A DNA stretch of 64,000 bases from Mycocentrospora acerina (GCA_022701365.1 JAKUHH010000108.1:58501-122500); one strand, 5' to 3'; positions 44,610-56,755 are shown, counted from the first letter of the stretch. The notes: generated from the sequence alone by a model not told the origin. Translations and numbers: made by a program.

Positions 44610-46175
44610 ATGCGTTTCTCTGAGATCCTGGCACTAGCTGTGCTTCAAGCATCGACAGCATGGACATCGCCTCTGGACGAGCGGAGCGCAAAAGTTTCCC
44701 CTTCGAAGAGGCCCAACCACGCCGTCGCACCTTACCACCCACGCAACTGCTCCCCTACATCGCCCGAGCGCAAGAAGACGTGTATCGTGAAGAAGAGCAC
44801 AAACGGTACTGATGATTCCAAGAACATCTTGCAAGCCATCAATGACTGCAACAATGGTGGCCATGTCATCTTCCCTAAGGATCAAAGCTTCAATGTCGGG
44901 ACTGCTCTTGACCTTACCTTCCTCAAGCATATTGATCTGGGTAAGTCACATGAATACAAATACTTGCGACATGGTTATTGATTCTATATTGCAGATATTC
45001 AAGGTACTATCAAGTTCTCTAATGATACCGATTACTGGCAAAAGAATGCGTTCAAGCAAGTATTCCAAAATGCAACGACTTTCTTCCAGCTAGGTGGTAC
45101 AGACGTAAACGTGTACGGTGGTGGTACTCTTGACGGCAACGGCCAGGTCTGGTACGATCTCTATGCCAAGGACATCTACGTCCTCCGACCCATTCTCTTC
45201 GGCACAATTGGCCTGAATGGAGGGCGTATCGAGAATCTGAACTTCAGATACAGCCCTCAGTGGTACAATTTCGTTGCCAACTCCACCAATGTTGTATTCT
45301 CAAACATTGACATCTTTGGAGGAAGTGTCAGCAAGAACCCAGCAAAGAACACTGATGGGTATGTAGTATCCACAATTTTTGTGATGTATGTGTTACTGTG
45401 GCTAACAATTTCGATAGATGGGACACCTACCGTTCGAACAACATCGTCATTCAGAACTCTCATATCGACAATGGTGACGACTGCGTATCATTCAAGCCCA
45501 ACTCCACCGACATCATTGTTCAAAATCTTTGGTGCAATGGTAGCCACGGTATTAGCGTTGGAAGTCTTGGCCAGTACCCGGGTGAAGTCGACATTGTGAA
45601 GGACGTTTACGTGAGATGAAATTCAACTCGATTATAGCGAGAAAACAGCTGACAAGTGATAGATTTACAACGTCAGCATGTCAAATGCTTCAGACGGCGC
45701 CCGCATTAAGGTTTGGCCCGGCACTGCATCAGCCCTCTCTGGTGATTTGCAAGGTGGAGGTGGCTCAGGCGCAGTCTCCAACATCACATACGACACTATG
45801 GTCCTTTCCAACGTCGATTATGCTATCGAGATCACTCAATGCTACGGCCAAAAGAACATTACATTGTGCAACCAGGTACGTTCCGCCAGAATCTCATACT
45901 TCCAGCTAGAAGCTAACCTAAACCTACAGTTCCCATCCAAGCTCACCATTTCGGACATTACAATCAAGAACTTCACAGGTACGACGAGCAAGAAGTACGA
46001 CCCGCTCATCGGCTATCTCGTATGCTCAAGCCCCACGGTTTGCTCCAACATCAATGTCCAGAACATCAATGTGAAGAGCCCAAGTGGTACCAACTTGTAC
46101 ACATGCGGAAGCATCACTGGAATTGACAAGCAGGTCAACTGCACCACCAATGGCACAAAGGGAGGAAACTCCTAG
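44610..46175 (+). CDS. Secreted GH28 exopolygalacturonase
   Basis: The five exons are 44610-44940, 44995-45358, 45418-45610, 45663-45875 and 45930-46175, with introns of 52-59 nt, giving 448 aa. The signal peptide is MRFSEILALAVLQASTAW. The parallel beta-helix carries the GH28 catalytic set: NTDGWDTYRS (split by an intron after the Gly codon begins), GDDCVSFK, GSHGISVGSLGQ and ARIKVWPG. The W-D after NTDG and the CVSFK form suit exo-acting enzymes of the PgaX type, which release galacturonic acid from the chain end. Many N-glycosylation sites are present. It is convergent with a pectin methylesterase 725 bp away, and its promoter has a CreA-like direct repeat, consistent with glucose repression. 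Confidence 0.93.
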
Positions 46176-46900
46176 TTTGTATGTCCTAAATCATTAATAG
46201 TAGAACAAATCATTGTAATGTATATATGAGTACGGCCTCTCATCATGAGAATTGCCAATGTAATATTCTGTTTCTCTCACAATCACTAAACGTACACTGT
46301 GGGTGAATTTGCGTGATGCCTGGCTACTCTTTAAAAGTTTGGGCATCGTCTCTTACCTCACTCTCCTCGTACTTTGCCCAACACTTACGCAATCGTGCAC
46401 ATGGTGGGTCTGATATTTCCACAATAATATAGTGCTCATGAGTTTTTTTCCACAGGTGCAAGTAACCTTCTCCTGACAAGCGTCTTGGGACTGATCGTGC
46501 CGTCTCTTCGATGCCTGTTCCGCAGCGAGCCGAAGTGTGTGCAGAGCTGACGTTGGAGGAGATTTTTCCGCGCCTTCGTTTTGAGTAATCGGACCGATGG
46601 GCGGCTGCTACGTTCGAGGCAACTATCGAGTACGCGAAATCGTTGCTATTCGGCAAAAGTTTAAATACAAGAAACTGTTAAAACAACGCCATCGGACTAG
46701 GGAGAGGGAACTAGTCAGGAGCAGGTGGAGTTTGGAGGAACAACATCGCTGTCGCATATCTTCACAAGTTTCTCAATCGGTGTTCAAGACCATGTATTCG
46801 TCATCTCGAAAGGCAATGTACAATTTGCGCTTGCCAGGATTACCCTGGTAGTAAACACTAGCACTGCGTGCATAGAATCTGTCAAATCTATCTAGAACGT
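46176..46900. other. Convergent intergenic between the two pectinase genes
   Basis: These 725 bp hold the 3' ends of both genes. The open frames seen (46324-46656, 46597-46851) show no signal of a real protein. Confidence 0.5.
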
Positions 46901-48162
46901 CTATCTCTCTGGGTTCCTGTCGATCCATGCAGTATTACCGAACTGCCCCGAAAACGGATGCTGAAACACTTTTTCCAGGGATGAGTACGGCTCATACTGC
47001 TTGTCGTTCATCACAATTGTGATGTTTGCCGCAGCTCTTCCAGTTGCATTCCAGCCTGGCCCGTAGCTCTTGTACTCCGCCATCGTCGTGTTAGCTCCAG
47101 TCCGCGGGTCCGTAGTGCCCCAACGAATGTATCCACTTGGTATGATTGAGTCGTCAAGGTAGGTGTTTGCGAAAATTGATCGATGTCCAGCATTCCATGG
47201 TCGGCCGAGGGCGCATTTGCCAGTGAGCTGGAGAGATGAATTGGCCTTTCGAACAGTAGAGTCGTGTATATAAACGCCCTGTTGATCGTGGTCAGTGTCT
47301 CGTTTTGTTGATGTAGAAGTATACTTACGTATTTGTTTTCAAACGTCGTGTTAGTGCCCTTCCATGCTGTAATCCCACCACCGCAATTGCGCAATGTGAT
47401 GAGACTAGATTGAAACCAAGCCGTTCCAAAGCCATATATAGGGTCAGTCATCCCAGCCATCTCGTTCTTGTGGAAGTATGCGTTGCCGAGTTTTCCAATA
47501 TACACCTTTGAAAATATGGTCAGCTGACGAATTTTTTTGTTGTACGGGGGAATTCTCACCGTATCTTGATACGAATAGAACCCACAGAAGTAGAATCCAG
47601 TATTAGCATAGCTAACTGATACTGCGAGCGATGGTCCTGATGTGTAATCCCTAAAGTTGTTGATAAAGTTCAAGTTGTAAGCTCGGAAATCTGAATTTCC
47701 AAATGGTGTATCGGCAGGTACGGAATTTCCAGTCGGACCGCTTCCAGTGAGACTTGAATTGAGCGTGGGAGCCACTGTCAAGGTGGAAGTAAAGGCGTTG
47801 TCGAGGGTAGAGTTCACAGCGGCACCCGTAGCACTGCGCCAAATAACGTTGACTGTATTCAGAGTCTGGTTGTTTGGATACTTTGTCTGCCCAAGGAGGT
47901 ATACTGGTCCCGAACGGGTGACATTGACTTGTTCTGTATAGTTTCCTGGGAGGACTAATATTTGGTACGGCGTTGTGTTGTTTGGCAAACTGAGAATAGC
48001 ACTTTGAATGGTTACAAACTTCTGATTCGGCCCTACGAGAAGAGTGTTTTTCGAACAACCATCAAGAGGATCCTTGGTTGGGTGTTGACAAGCTTTACGA
48101 TTTACTGCAGAAACGGCAGCACATGTCTGGAGAAGACATGTGGCGATGGCTGCGAAGCGCAT
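46901..48162 (-). CDS. Secreted CE8 pectin methylesterase
   Basis: The exons are 48162-47560, 47505-47329 and 47278-46901, with introns of 54 and 50 nt, giving 385 aa. The start MRFAAIATCLLQTCAAVSA is a signal peptide; the frame runs 25 codons further up but those residues are not signal-like. Family landmarks are GNYTEQVNV, the YQDTVYIG junction (first catalytic region), TDPIYGFGTAWFQ (catalytic Asp region) and LGRPW. The usual DxIFG box is replaced by D-P-I-Y-G, the form seen in some fungal CE8 members. The 54-nt first intron has no stop and keeps the frame. The enzyme removes methyl esters from pectin, preparing it for polygalacturonase. A TATAAATA box lies on the minus strand at 48286-48293, and several CTGGGG/GCGGGG CreA-like sites lie between 48480 and 48530. 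Confidence 0.92.
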
Positions 48163-49872
48163 GGCAGTGGATGAACAGAAGGTGTGGAACGGACGACCGA
48201 TAACGATAAGAAAACTATCTTCACAGATCACAGACAACGAAAAGTCTCTGTATTTACAACATACGAGGGGAATCTATAGCCTTTTTATTTATAAGTGGTA
48301 CCTCGGATCTGATAGCTACATCAGCTCAATGAAGCGCAAGGTAACTTGATACAGTCGTCCCGGTACTTGATTTCGCGCATGGCCCGGGGTTCGATTCATC
48401 CATTGAAGTTGTGCATCCCGCAATATCGTCGCAGTAATTTCCGGCGTACCCTATTCACTACAAGACTCCACAAACTGTCGAGCGCGGGGAGAACGTGACG
48501 CCCCACAGCTAGTCCGGGGGAATCTGGGGAACGCGGATGATCTAGATCCACCAATCACGCGGAATGAGGATGACGTGGCTATCACGAAACGAGCTTGGGA
48601 AGTGTTTATGAAGAACAGGCGTTTCTGTTCGAGACCTCATGAGCTTTCTGTTGAGACAAGCATTGCTCGTTACCATTTGTCTTACCGTTGTGGCGTAGAC
48701 CAAGCTTCATAGGACGGCTTGTCAAAGCTTAGCACTATGGGAGGGCAAGGAAAACACTGTATGCGAAACGCCGATCCAAATCATGCTGAGTGTTGTGTTC
48801 ATTATAGCTGTGCCAGAGAAAAGGGTGTCAGATCTGGAAAGCCGACCAGGTATGTACTCGAGGCTGGGACGTCTGTGTACGGTTTGCAAGCCCCGAGGCG
48901 AAGACGGCCTAAGAAACTTCAATTGACTGCAAAACAGAAAGATGAAATAGTGTTACTTCGAAATCAAATTGGAACTCATGAGAAGTTATTGTGAGAATAG
49001 CGGAAAAGGCGAGAAGAGTACGAGTGGTGAGAATGTTGATGGTATATTAATAACTATGATTCAGGGACACTGCGGCTAGCCAGAAATACGATGAGGGATT
49101 AATAGCTTGGCGAAAGCTGCTGCTCCACAACGCTTTTGCTCCACCCCCTACTTCCCTGACTCGTTGTCATTCCTTGCATGGTCACGTCGCTGTATGCTAC
49201 TCAACGACACCCATTCAGATATTGCGCGTGAAGCGATCGCAACGGCAATGCATCGAATCACGACTCCAGGACGAACAGAGTGTGACCACTCTAAGGATTG
49301 CCTTCCAGAAGGAGCTCAACATGGCTGTCGTTCACGCATATGCGGCGCAGAATGTTCATAGAAAGAAGCTTATGATCACCACCAACAAGAGGCCTCGTCT
49401 TGTCGTCGCCGTGTCCGCCTATAGTTCACGACTGCCAAGTCCGCTCTTGAGCACGTCATTGCACGGCGTTATTAATGTACCGCTCACGAGCCATACCAAG
49501 CAATTCTTTCCAGAACTCTGGTCTCACCTTCCTTTCCGGGGATTCGTGAGCCAGTGAGCGCCTGCGGATAGCATTGAGGGTTTGGCAGCCATGTAACCTA
49601 AGACTGAAAACGTCAAACTTTATGACGATCGCGCGACAACAAGGCGTACCAGAGAGCAAGTGGATACAGTCTATCAAATATTCCAAGACGAAGCACGCCA
49701 TAGCGATGGGATATATGACTCTGTGCGATCCCTATGGAACAATCGCAGAAGGTCCCACCTGTTCCACGCTATTGTTGCTCGTTCCTTAGCAACAAGTGCG
49801 CTTGAAAGAAGCATCAATTTTGCTCAATTATTTCACAGATCATTCGTGAGCTACGAAGAGTCTTTCGGTAGT
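48163..49872. other. 1.7-kb stretch with possible gene relics
   Basis: It contains the methylesterase promoter and the permease leader. In between, an 85-aa open frame (48737-48994, plus) has a cysteine cluster and a basic RRRRPKK stretch. A 128-codon frame (49174-49557) and a 70-codon frame (49574-49789) follow in shifted phase. Together they could be decayed exons, but no family is recognisable. Confidence 0.3.
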
Positions 49873-51527
49873 ATGGCTACCAAGTTCGATGAGGAGGACC
49901 GCAAGGTTGCACCTCAAACTGATATCGATGTATCTCCTCCACCTGGCTACGACAATGCAAGTGTCCAAGAAGATAATGCCTATGTGTACGATGATTCTCA
50001 GAAGCTGGGATACACGGCAACTATCTTCGTGATCTTGAACAAGATGATCGGTACTGGAAGTACGTATAATAGGCAGAGAAAAACTATGAACTCCGTCTCA
50101 TTTTTGGCCTAGTTTTTTCCACCCCTTCAGGAATTTTCGCCGTTAGCGGCTCTGTCGGCGTATCTCTCTTTCTCTGGATCATCGGTGGAATCCTAACCTT
50201 CTGTGGATTGTCCGTCTTCCTGGAGTTCGGACTCGCGATTCCACGTTCAGGTGGCGAAAAGAACTACCTCGAGCGTGTGTACCGCCATCCAAAGTACCTA
50301 GCTACTTGCGTTTTGGCGGCACAGATGCTGCTGCTTGGATTCTCTTCGGGAAACAGTCTTGCATTCGGTCGCTACGTGCTGTTCGCTTCCGGCTCTGAGG
50401 CACCGGATGGATGGGCCGCACGTGGTATTGCCATCGCTTGTGTTACCTTCTCTGTAGGACTACATGCTACGGCACCAAAGTGGGGAATTCGTCTTTTCAA
50501 CGTTCTAGGAATCTTTAAAGTGATCCTTCTCCTCTTCATCGTTTTCTCTGGATTTGCTGCTCTTGCAGGTCATCTGAAGATTCCGCAACCACACAACTTC
50601 GACAATGCATTCACGCTTGAAGTCGGTGACGGGTACGGTGGAGGTGGTGCTTATGAATACTGCCAGGCACTGCTCCGTATCATCTACTCCTACAAGGGCT
50701 GGGAGAATGCAAATTATGTCTTGGGCGAGATTAAAAATCCTAAGAAGACGCTTGCCTGGTCCGCTCCTCTTGCTATCGGTGGTACCACTATTCTCTACGT
50801 TCTTGCCAACGTCGCCTACTTTGCAGCCATCCCCAAGTCCGACCTAGCAAAGAGTGAAGTCATTGTCGCGGGCCTCTTCTTCCGCAACGTATTCGGTAAC
50901 AGCGCTGGAGCGCGCAGTCTGCCAGCATTTGTCGCACTCAGCAACTTGGGCAATGTCCTCGCAGTCAGCTTTGCACACGCACGTTTGAACCAGGAATTTG
51001 CGAAGGAAGGTCTGCTACCCTGGAGTCGATTCTGGGCATCAAACAAGCCTTTCAACGCTCCTGCAACTGCGCTATTCCTGCACTGGCTCATTACAGTCAT
51101 TGTCCTCGTCGCTCCTCCTGCTGGCCCCGCCTACAACTTCATCACGGATTTGTACACCTACCCCGGCGCCTGGATCAATGCCTTCGTTACGGCAGGATTG
51201 ATCTATCTCCATTACTCAAAGGCCGAGCGCTGGGAGTCACCATGGCACACATATCTCCCTGTCGCGGTTCTTTACCTTGCAGCAAACGTTTTCCTCGCAG
51301 TCGTTCCTTTCATCCCTCCGACTGGCGACTGGAATGGCGACGGATACCCGTACTATGTCTTCCCCATCGTCGGTGTCGGCGTCTTGTTCCTTGGTGTATT
51401 GTACTGGTTCTGCTGGACCAAGGTCTGGCCCAAGTTTGGCGGCTACAAGATTGTGAGCCAGAGATATGAGGACCAGGAGGGTAATGAGCACATCCGATAT
51501 GTGAAGGTATACACGAAGCGCGAATAA
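49873..51527 (+). CDS. Mup1-like amino-acid (methionine) permease
   Basis: Exon 1 is 49873-50059, the intron is 50060-50130 (71 nt) and exon 2 is 50131-51527, giving 527 aa. An acidic cytosolic N-terminus precedes YTATIFVILNKMIGTG, where the APC-superfamily first helix is broken by the intron. Twelve helices follow, with the family blocks SGGEKNYLERVYRHPKYL, YSYKGWENANYVLGEIKNP and VALSNLGNVLAVSFAHARLNQEFA. These match the LAT-like fungal branch that includes yeast Mup1, a high-affinity methionine and cysteine carrier; other substrates are possible. At the junction the model reads GTG-R-IF, with one arginine inserted in the usual GTGIF motif. An alternative donor at the upstream GTACTG would instead delete two residues. 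The open frame also extends upstream to 49660 but only as leader. Confidence 0.88.
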
Positions 51528-52418
51528 TATCGTGTGGGTCGTATATGTTTATGCAAGCTATTCACACATGTATACCTCTTTTTAGGATTTATAGAAGAAG
51601 AAAAGTTTAATCGTTTTTTGAAAGATTATCCATTAGAAAGAATTAATTGGAAAGTCACATACTAAGGCTTGATTGGTCAATTTATCGTCTCATGATTTTT
51701 CCTGGTTCCCTTAAGTCTTGCATGTACCCCAGATATTCGCACCATTTCCCTTCTCTGACTTCTCCGCCCCGTCTCAACCCGGCCATGTGCTATAACCCTC
51801 CACATTATAAAATTGACAATCCATATGTGCCATGTGTCGACATTTTTCGAAATTGCTCGCACTATATCTAGGGCGCTATTCGTGCAGTTGTTTACCTCGA
51901 GGTCTGATTTTCGCAAGCCAAGGGACGCATTGTGCCGTTTTGTGTTAGGCCTTTGTGTTGGTGGCAGACAAATCAGAGCAGATACGTACAGCAGTGCTAT
52001 CCGAAAGTCACGAGGAGTTCGCGAGTGTGGTGGAAGACGATAGAGTCTGGAACAAGTTCCATGGAGGAATTTTCAATATGGGTTTTCACGACACACATCA
52101 TACACGGGATTGCAACTGTTAATTTTTCTGGGCCATTGAAGCAGCGGATAGAATGAAAGGCTATGAATGCGACATATTGTAGAAGAGGAATTTATGTGGG
52201 CTTCAAGAAAGTAAAAATAGTTTTACGATTAGTCGAGCCTGACATATAGAGTACACCGTTATACACAACCCTTTATTTCATGATCATTGGCAGATCTTCG
52301 GTATGGACAAGTGAGTGGTGTAGAGTAGTGTGCTCAACTGTGTTGAAAGTTAATGGTCTGTCGTAGCAAGTGATCGCAGATTGCAGTGACGCACTTAGTT
52401 AAGAGTCTCAACATCTCT
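51528..52418. other. Intergenic, no gene seen
   Basis: This is 890 bp between the 3' ends of the permease and of the C2H2-like orphan. It is fairly AT-rich with no repeat or coding signal. Confidence 0.5.
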
Positions 52419-52982
52419 TCATTGAGAACCTTCGAACATATGACCCACGCCCTCTAGGAAGCATGAACACGGATTGTTGAAGAGCTGTATCGAACCTCGG
52501 CCATGAAAAGCCCATAGATGGTCATTCAATCTCGCAGAGTCCTCAAAATGGCGTCTGCATGGTGACGAAGGTGGCACACATAGACAATAGCAAGGACAGA
52601 AGCGGCATGTGAATCTGTCATTGACGCCGCTCTCAGTGAAGAAGCGGATGTGACGTGAGTTGATATGCTTCTTAAATGGCTCAGGGTACTTGAAAGTCGT
52701 TGGTTTGTGGGTTTCCTGCCTGTCTCCCATATGGCAGAATGGGCAGGAGTGTTCTTCCCGACCCATTGAATAGCCTTGTTCAGATGGTTGTGCTTGTTGA
52801 ATTATGTGTTGTATTGTCGTGTCCACTCCCATTGAAGTGGATTGCGTACGTCTTTGTCTTTTATGGAGACGACGCTCTGGTGCCAATACCTCTCTATGAT
52901 TACTAACTGATGGAGACTGGCTATAGGAACCCTTATTGCAACTAGATAACAATATCTGGCTGGTAGGATGGACGGTAGACAT
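52419..52982 (-). CDS. Small orphan with two C2H2-like zinc sites, 187 aa
   Basis: I chose the first in-frame ATG (52982, MSTVHPTS); the frame is open to 53063 without another ATG and could be part of an upstream exon. The first 80 residues are disordered and basic (RRLHKRQRRTQ). Then SCPFCHMG...FKKHINSRH gives a C-x2-C...H-x4-H set with a long loop, and FTCRFCPCYCLC...HFEDSARLNDHLWAFHG gives a second one rich in extra cysteines. Widely looped C2H2 pairs of this kind are common in lineage-specific fungal proteins, often regulatory. No known family is recognised. Conservation of paired Cys/His in frame argues that it codes for protein; expression is unknown. Confidence 0.45.
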   Translation of the reverse strand: MSTVHPTSQILLSSCNKGSYSQSPSVSNHREVLAPERRLHKRQRRTQSTSMGVDTTIQHIIQQAQPSEQGYSMGREEHSCPFCHMGDRQETHKPTTFKYPEPFKKHINSRHIRFFTESGVNDRFTCRFCPCYCLCVPPSSPCRRHFEDSARLNDHLWAFHGRGSIQLFNNPCSCFLEGVGHMFEGSQ

Positions 52983-54812
52983 GTACTCTGTGGTGGTGCA
53001 GAAAGCTCCGGTTTTACGGGACGTGCCAATACGAAGACGCGATGTTTTAGAAACCCCTAACAACCATCAGTAGACTCTAATGTCGACAACCCGATTTAAA
53101 CAAACCAGAGATCATTTTGCCCTCAGTCGCTTCCGTATGATCCTTCACGACGAGGTAGATGGGGTCATTGTATGAATTTGACATGGCGGATATCGAGCAA
53201 TGGCAATGTGCTAGAAAGAATGAGTACAGATTGAAAGAAGATCAGAAAAGAGTATATTGATGAGGGAAGTGATGGAATAAAAATCTCGAAGCAAGTAATG
53301 AAGGAATGCGATAATTTTAAGTCTGTCAGAGTTGTACTAGACGGCTACATCTTTGAATATTGGCAAGTTTTAATCGTCGCTATCTCGGCTCTTGTTGGTC
53401 GTTTTCTCACTAATGTCAGTTGTTTTAACGATATGTGTGCCTGGTGGAAAAATCCCTGCCTAGCGTCATATATCGTACACCCCCCCTCCCGGCTCGGGCA
53501 TCTAATTCGTGCTAACATTCTATGCCCCACTGTGACGGGCATGGCCCGACATGTTTTGCAAAACTTTGGAGGATCCCGATGAAGTGATAAGGGGAAATGC
53601 ATTCGGATTTTTCGATAAGCAGAAATACAGACAACATACGTACGGGCAGCACTAGGGTTACCACACTTTGAGTAAGCTCTTTTGGTTGCTCTTTTTCTGC
53701 CAATGTTGCTTGCGGTCATCGCTACTCTTCTCTGCCCGCAATTCTATCTGCACGTTTGCAATCACATCCGTACCTAGCCCGCCAGCTGCAACTGTCTTCG
53801 TACTTTGCGACTTTGACAACTCGCAGTTCTAATTTTCTCCACGCTCTATGATGTTGCTGGTATTGTTCACTCAGAGAATCTGCGATGCCTCACCTAAATG
53901 TGGTTGCCGGCTTATTAATAGCCCGACGAATATCTTGAGGAGTACTAGTGCACCTGGGATACAATACAAGTCTCTAATGTAGTGACCAAATTGGCAAGGA
54001 AAAGAACTAGGAGATCGTTGTGTGAAATTCACCGACGATGAATGTTCGTGAGGCAATATGCAGGTGTCTTAGGCCTGTGGCTGGCAACCTCTCCTACAAA
54101 CAATTCTGTAGGCTGCTTGTGTACTTGGCACTGGCCATGAGTCAAGACTCATATTTAAACAGCTACTAATGTCATTATTGAGAAGACTCTCCGAAGTCAG
54201 ACGAAGAGCAGGAGTAGTCGATTTTGACGATCCTGCCAGGGTTTACTGGTGTGAGTCGGAAGTACTGAGTACTGGGCGCAACGCAGCGCAGCAAGCACAG
54301 TCCACTTGGGCTGAACCTCGCACCATGCCTGCAGGCTGGATTGCCCATGAGGAAACCCATGGAAGAACACAGGCTGCGTGGCGAATGAATATTTTATTGA
54401 TGCTACGGTGTTGTCCTCTACCGACCGGAAGTTGAATGTTTTGAACTTTCCCCAAGTAGGATAGCTAGAGTGCGGGCGTTCCCGCTATATCGCGCCGATG
54501 GAAGCGGATCTGATCTAGGCACGATTTGCGTCATAGATCGTCCAGACGCGTGCGATCGCGAGCTCTAAACGCGTCGCTAGGAAGGCTTTTTATAATCTCG
54601 TTCTTGTGGTCTAGTCGTTCTCCTGAACGTGTTGCCAGAGGATTTTGTAAATAGGTCTTATGCGCGGATTGTTGTATTTTATAAAGTACGCTCCTAAACA
54701 ACTACGAGTAACCACAATTGGCACCGAACTCCCACTTTTCTCATTGTCCATTTGTCCTCGCATTGCAGTTGTTCACAATATTCCCATCGCGCTCTTGAGA
54801 CGCGTATCAAAC
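52983..54812. other. 1.8-kb intergenic before photolyase
   Basis: No gene is seen. Short open frames (53298-53582, 54169-54435) lack domains. The photolyase leader contains an in-frame upstream ATG at 54660, discussed in the findings. Confidence 0.5.
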
Positions 54813-56755
54813 ATGCCCCCCAAACGCAAGGCAACCAATGCTCTCTCTGCAGCGAAATACACCGACATCTCTGGCGATGCGCCCAACAAACGATCGCGTG
54901 TCTCGAAGCCTCTGCCCAAAGCCTTTACGAAAAGTGCGCCACCCACGGAATCGATTGCAAAGAATACTGAGAATGGCGCGCCAGGGGGAGCTGTTGACAG
55001 AGAAGAAGTCTCGTTCGACCACTCGCGTATTGAAGAACAAGCTGGCATCGTAGATCGACGCTACTATCCCGCTGAGATGAGCAACGAACGGTGCGCAATG
55101 TACAATGCGAACGAAATACCTCGGCCAATGGAGGTGTTAGACAAAACATTACAAGAGACAGATGCTGCGCGGCAGGCCATCCGGACAGGTGAAGCTGGCG
55201 ACGCAGTCATACACTGGTTCAAGCGTGACTTGCGTGTCCGCGACAACACAGCCTTGTCACAGGCCGCTGCACTGGCAAAGAAGAAGGGTGTTGGCGTGAT
55301 TGGAGTTTGGATCATGAGTCCTCAGGATTGGGAGGCGCATCTTGTCAGTGCTGCCAAGTGCGACTTTGAGCTCAGATCCGTGGAGTGCTTGAGAAAGGAA
55401 TTGGAGGAGCTAGACATACCACTCTACGTCGAGACGATTGAGAAGAGGAAGACAGTTCCTACGCGACTGGTGCAGCTAGCACAGGAGTGGAATGTTAAGA
55501 GTGTCCTCTGCAACCTTGAATACGAGCCCGATGAGTTGCGACGAGAGGAAAAGCTTGTACGTTTGATGTTGGAAGCGGGTATCAGTTTTGATCCATATCA
55601 CGACGATTGCGTTGTGCCTCCTGGAAGTCTGAAGTCCGGTAGTGGGAAGCAGTACGCAGTATACACTCCATGGTTTCGACAGTGGATTGCACATCTCCAT
55701 GCTCATCCGGAGTTGCTCAACGAGCGCCCCATGCCTTCAAAGAATCCCGCAGGCTTTCGTGAGAAGTTTGGAACTCTTGTTGATTCTTGCATTCCTGAGG
55801 CACCTGAATCCAAACGCCTGTCCTCGGAGGAGAAAGAGCAGCTTGGGCACATGTGGCCTGCAGGCGAGACAGCAGCACTCGATCGTCTCGGAAGATATTT
55901 AGCTGAAAAGGTCCAATCATATGCAGCAACGCGCAATTTTCCAGCACAGAACACTACAGGAAGGGTCAGTGTTCATCATGCGGCTGGCACACTGGCGGCG
56001 CGAACGAGTGTTAGAGCGGCAAGAGATGTCAACTCGGCCAAGAAGCTCGATAGTGGTAATGAAGGGATCAAAACCTGGATCAGCGAGGTTGCATGGCGAG
56101 ACTTCTATCGTCATGTTCTCGTGAACTGGCCTTACATCTGGTGCGTACAAGAATATGCGATTGCAATCAAAACGAGTGTTGTAGGCTAATGAAACACAGC
56201 ATGAATAAACCCTTCAAATTCGAATACACAAACATCGATTGGGAATATAGCAAGAGTCACTTCCAGGCCTGGACACAAGGCCGTACCGGGTACCCCATTG
56301 TCGACGCCGCAATGCGCTGCTTAAATGCAACAAAATTCATGCATAACCGTCTTCGTATGATTACTGCGTCCTTTCTCGCCAAACATCTTCTCCTGGACTG
56401 GCGTCTCGGCGAACAGTACTTCATCACGCATCTCATCGACGGGGATTTTTCAGCCAACAATGGGGGCTGGGGATTCTCATCTTCGACAGGTGTAGATCCG
56501 CAGCCTTATTTCCGCGTATTCAATCCATGGCTGCAGAGTGAGAGATTTGATGCTCAAGGCGAGTTCATACGGGAGTGGGTAGAGGAGCTGAAGGACGTTC
56601 AGGGCGCAGACATTCACAATCCATATGCGAAAGGTGGGAAAGCGGCAGCAATTGCGAGGAAGAACGGCTACCCAGAGCCGATTGTTGAGCACAAGATGGC
56701 TCGCGAGAGGTGTCTTGCAAGATACAAGGCGGGAATCGGGAGGGAGACAGCATAG
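54813..56755 (+). CDS. phr1: CPD photolyase, class I
   Basis: Exon 1 is 54813-56140, the intron is 56141-56199 (59 nt) and exon 2 is 56200-56755, giving 627 aa from ATG 54813 (MPPKRKATN). The first 130 residues are basic and disordered with a PPKRK nuclear-type signal. The antenna-binding Rossmann domain begins AVIHWFKRDLRVRDNTAL and the FAD domain starts around residue 330. The junction restores WPYICMNKPFKFEYTN. Active-site text includes TGYPIVDAAMRCLNATKFMHNRLRM and NNGGWGFSSSTGVDPQPYFRVFNPW, typical of folate-type CPD photolyases rather than cryptochromes. The enzyme splits UV-induced cyclobutane pyrimidine dimers using blue light. The frame is open to a further ATG at 54660 that would add 51 residues. 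Confidence 0.95.

Noticed and set aside
48330..48420. GGTTCGATTC resembling a tRNA B box
   Set aside because: The T-stem does not pair, no A box lies at the right distance, and no acceptor stem can be formed.
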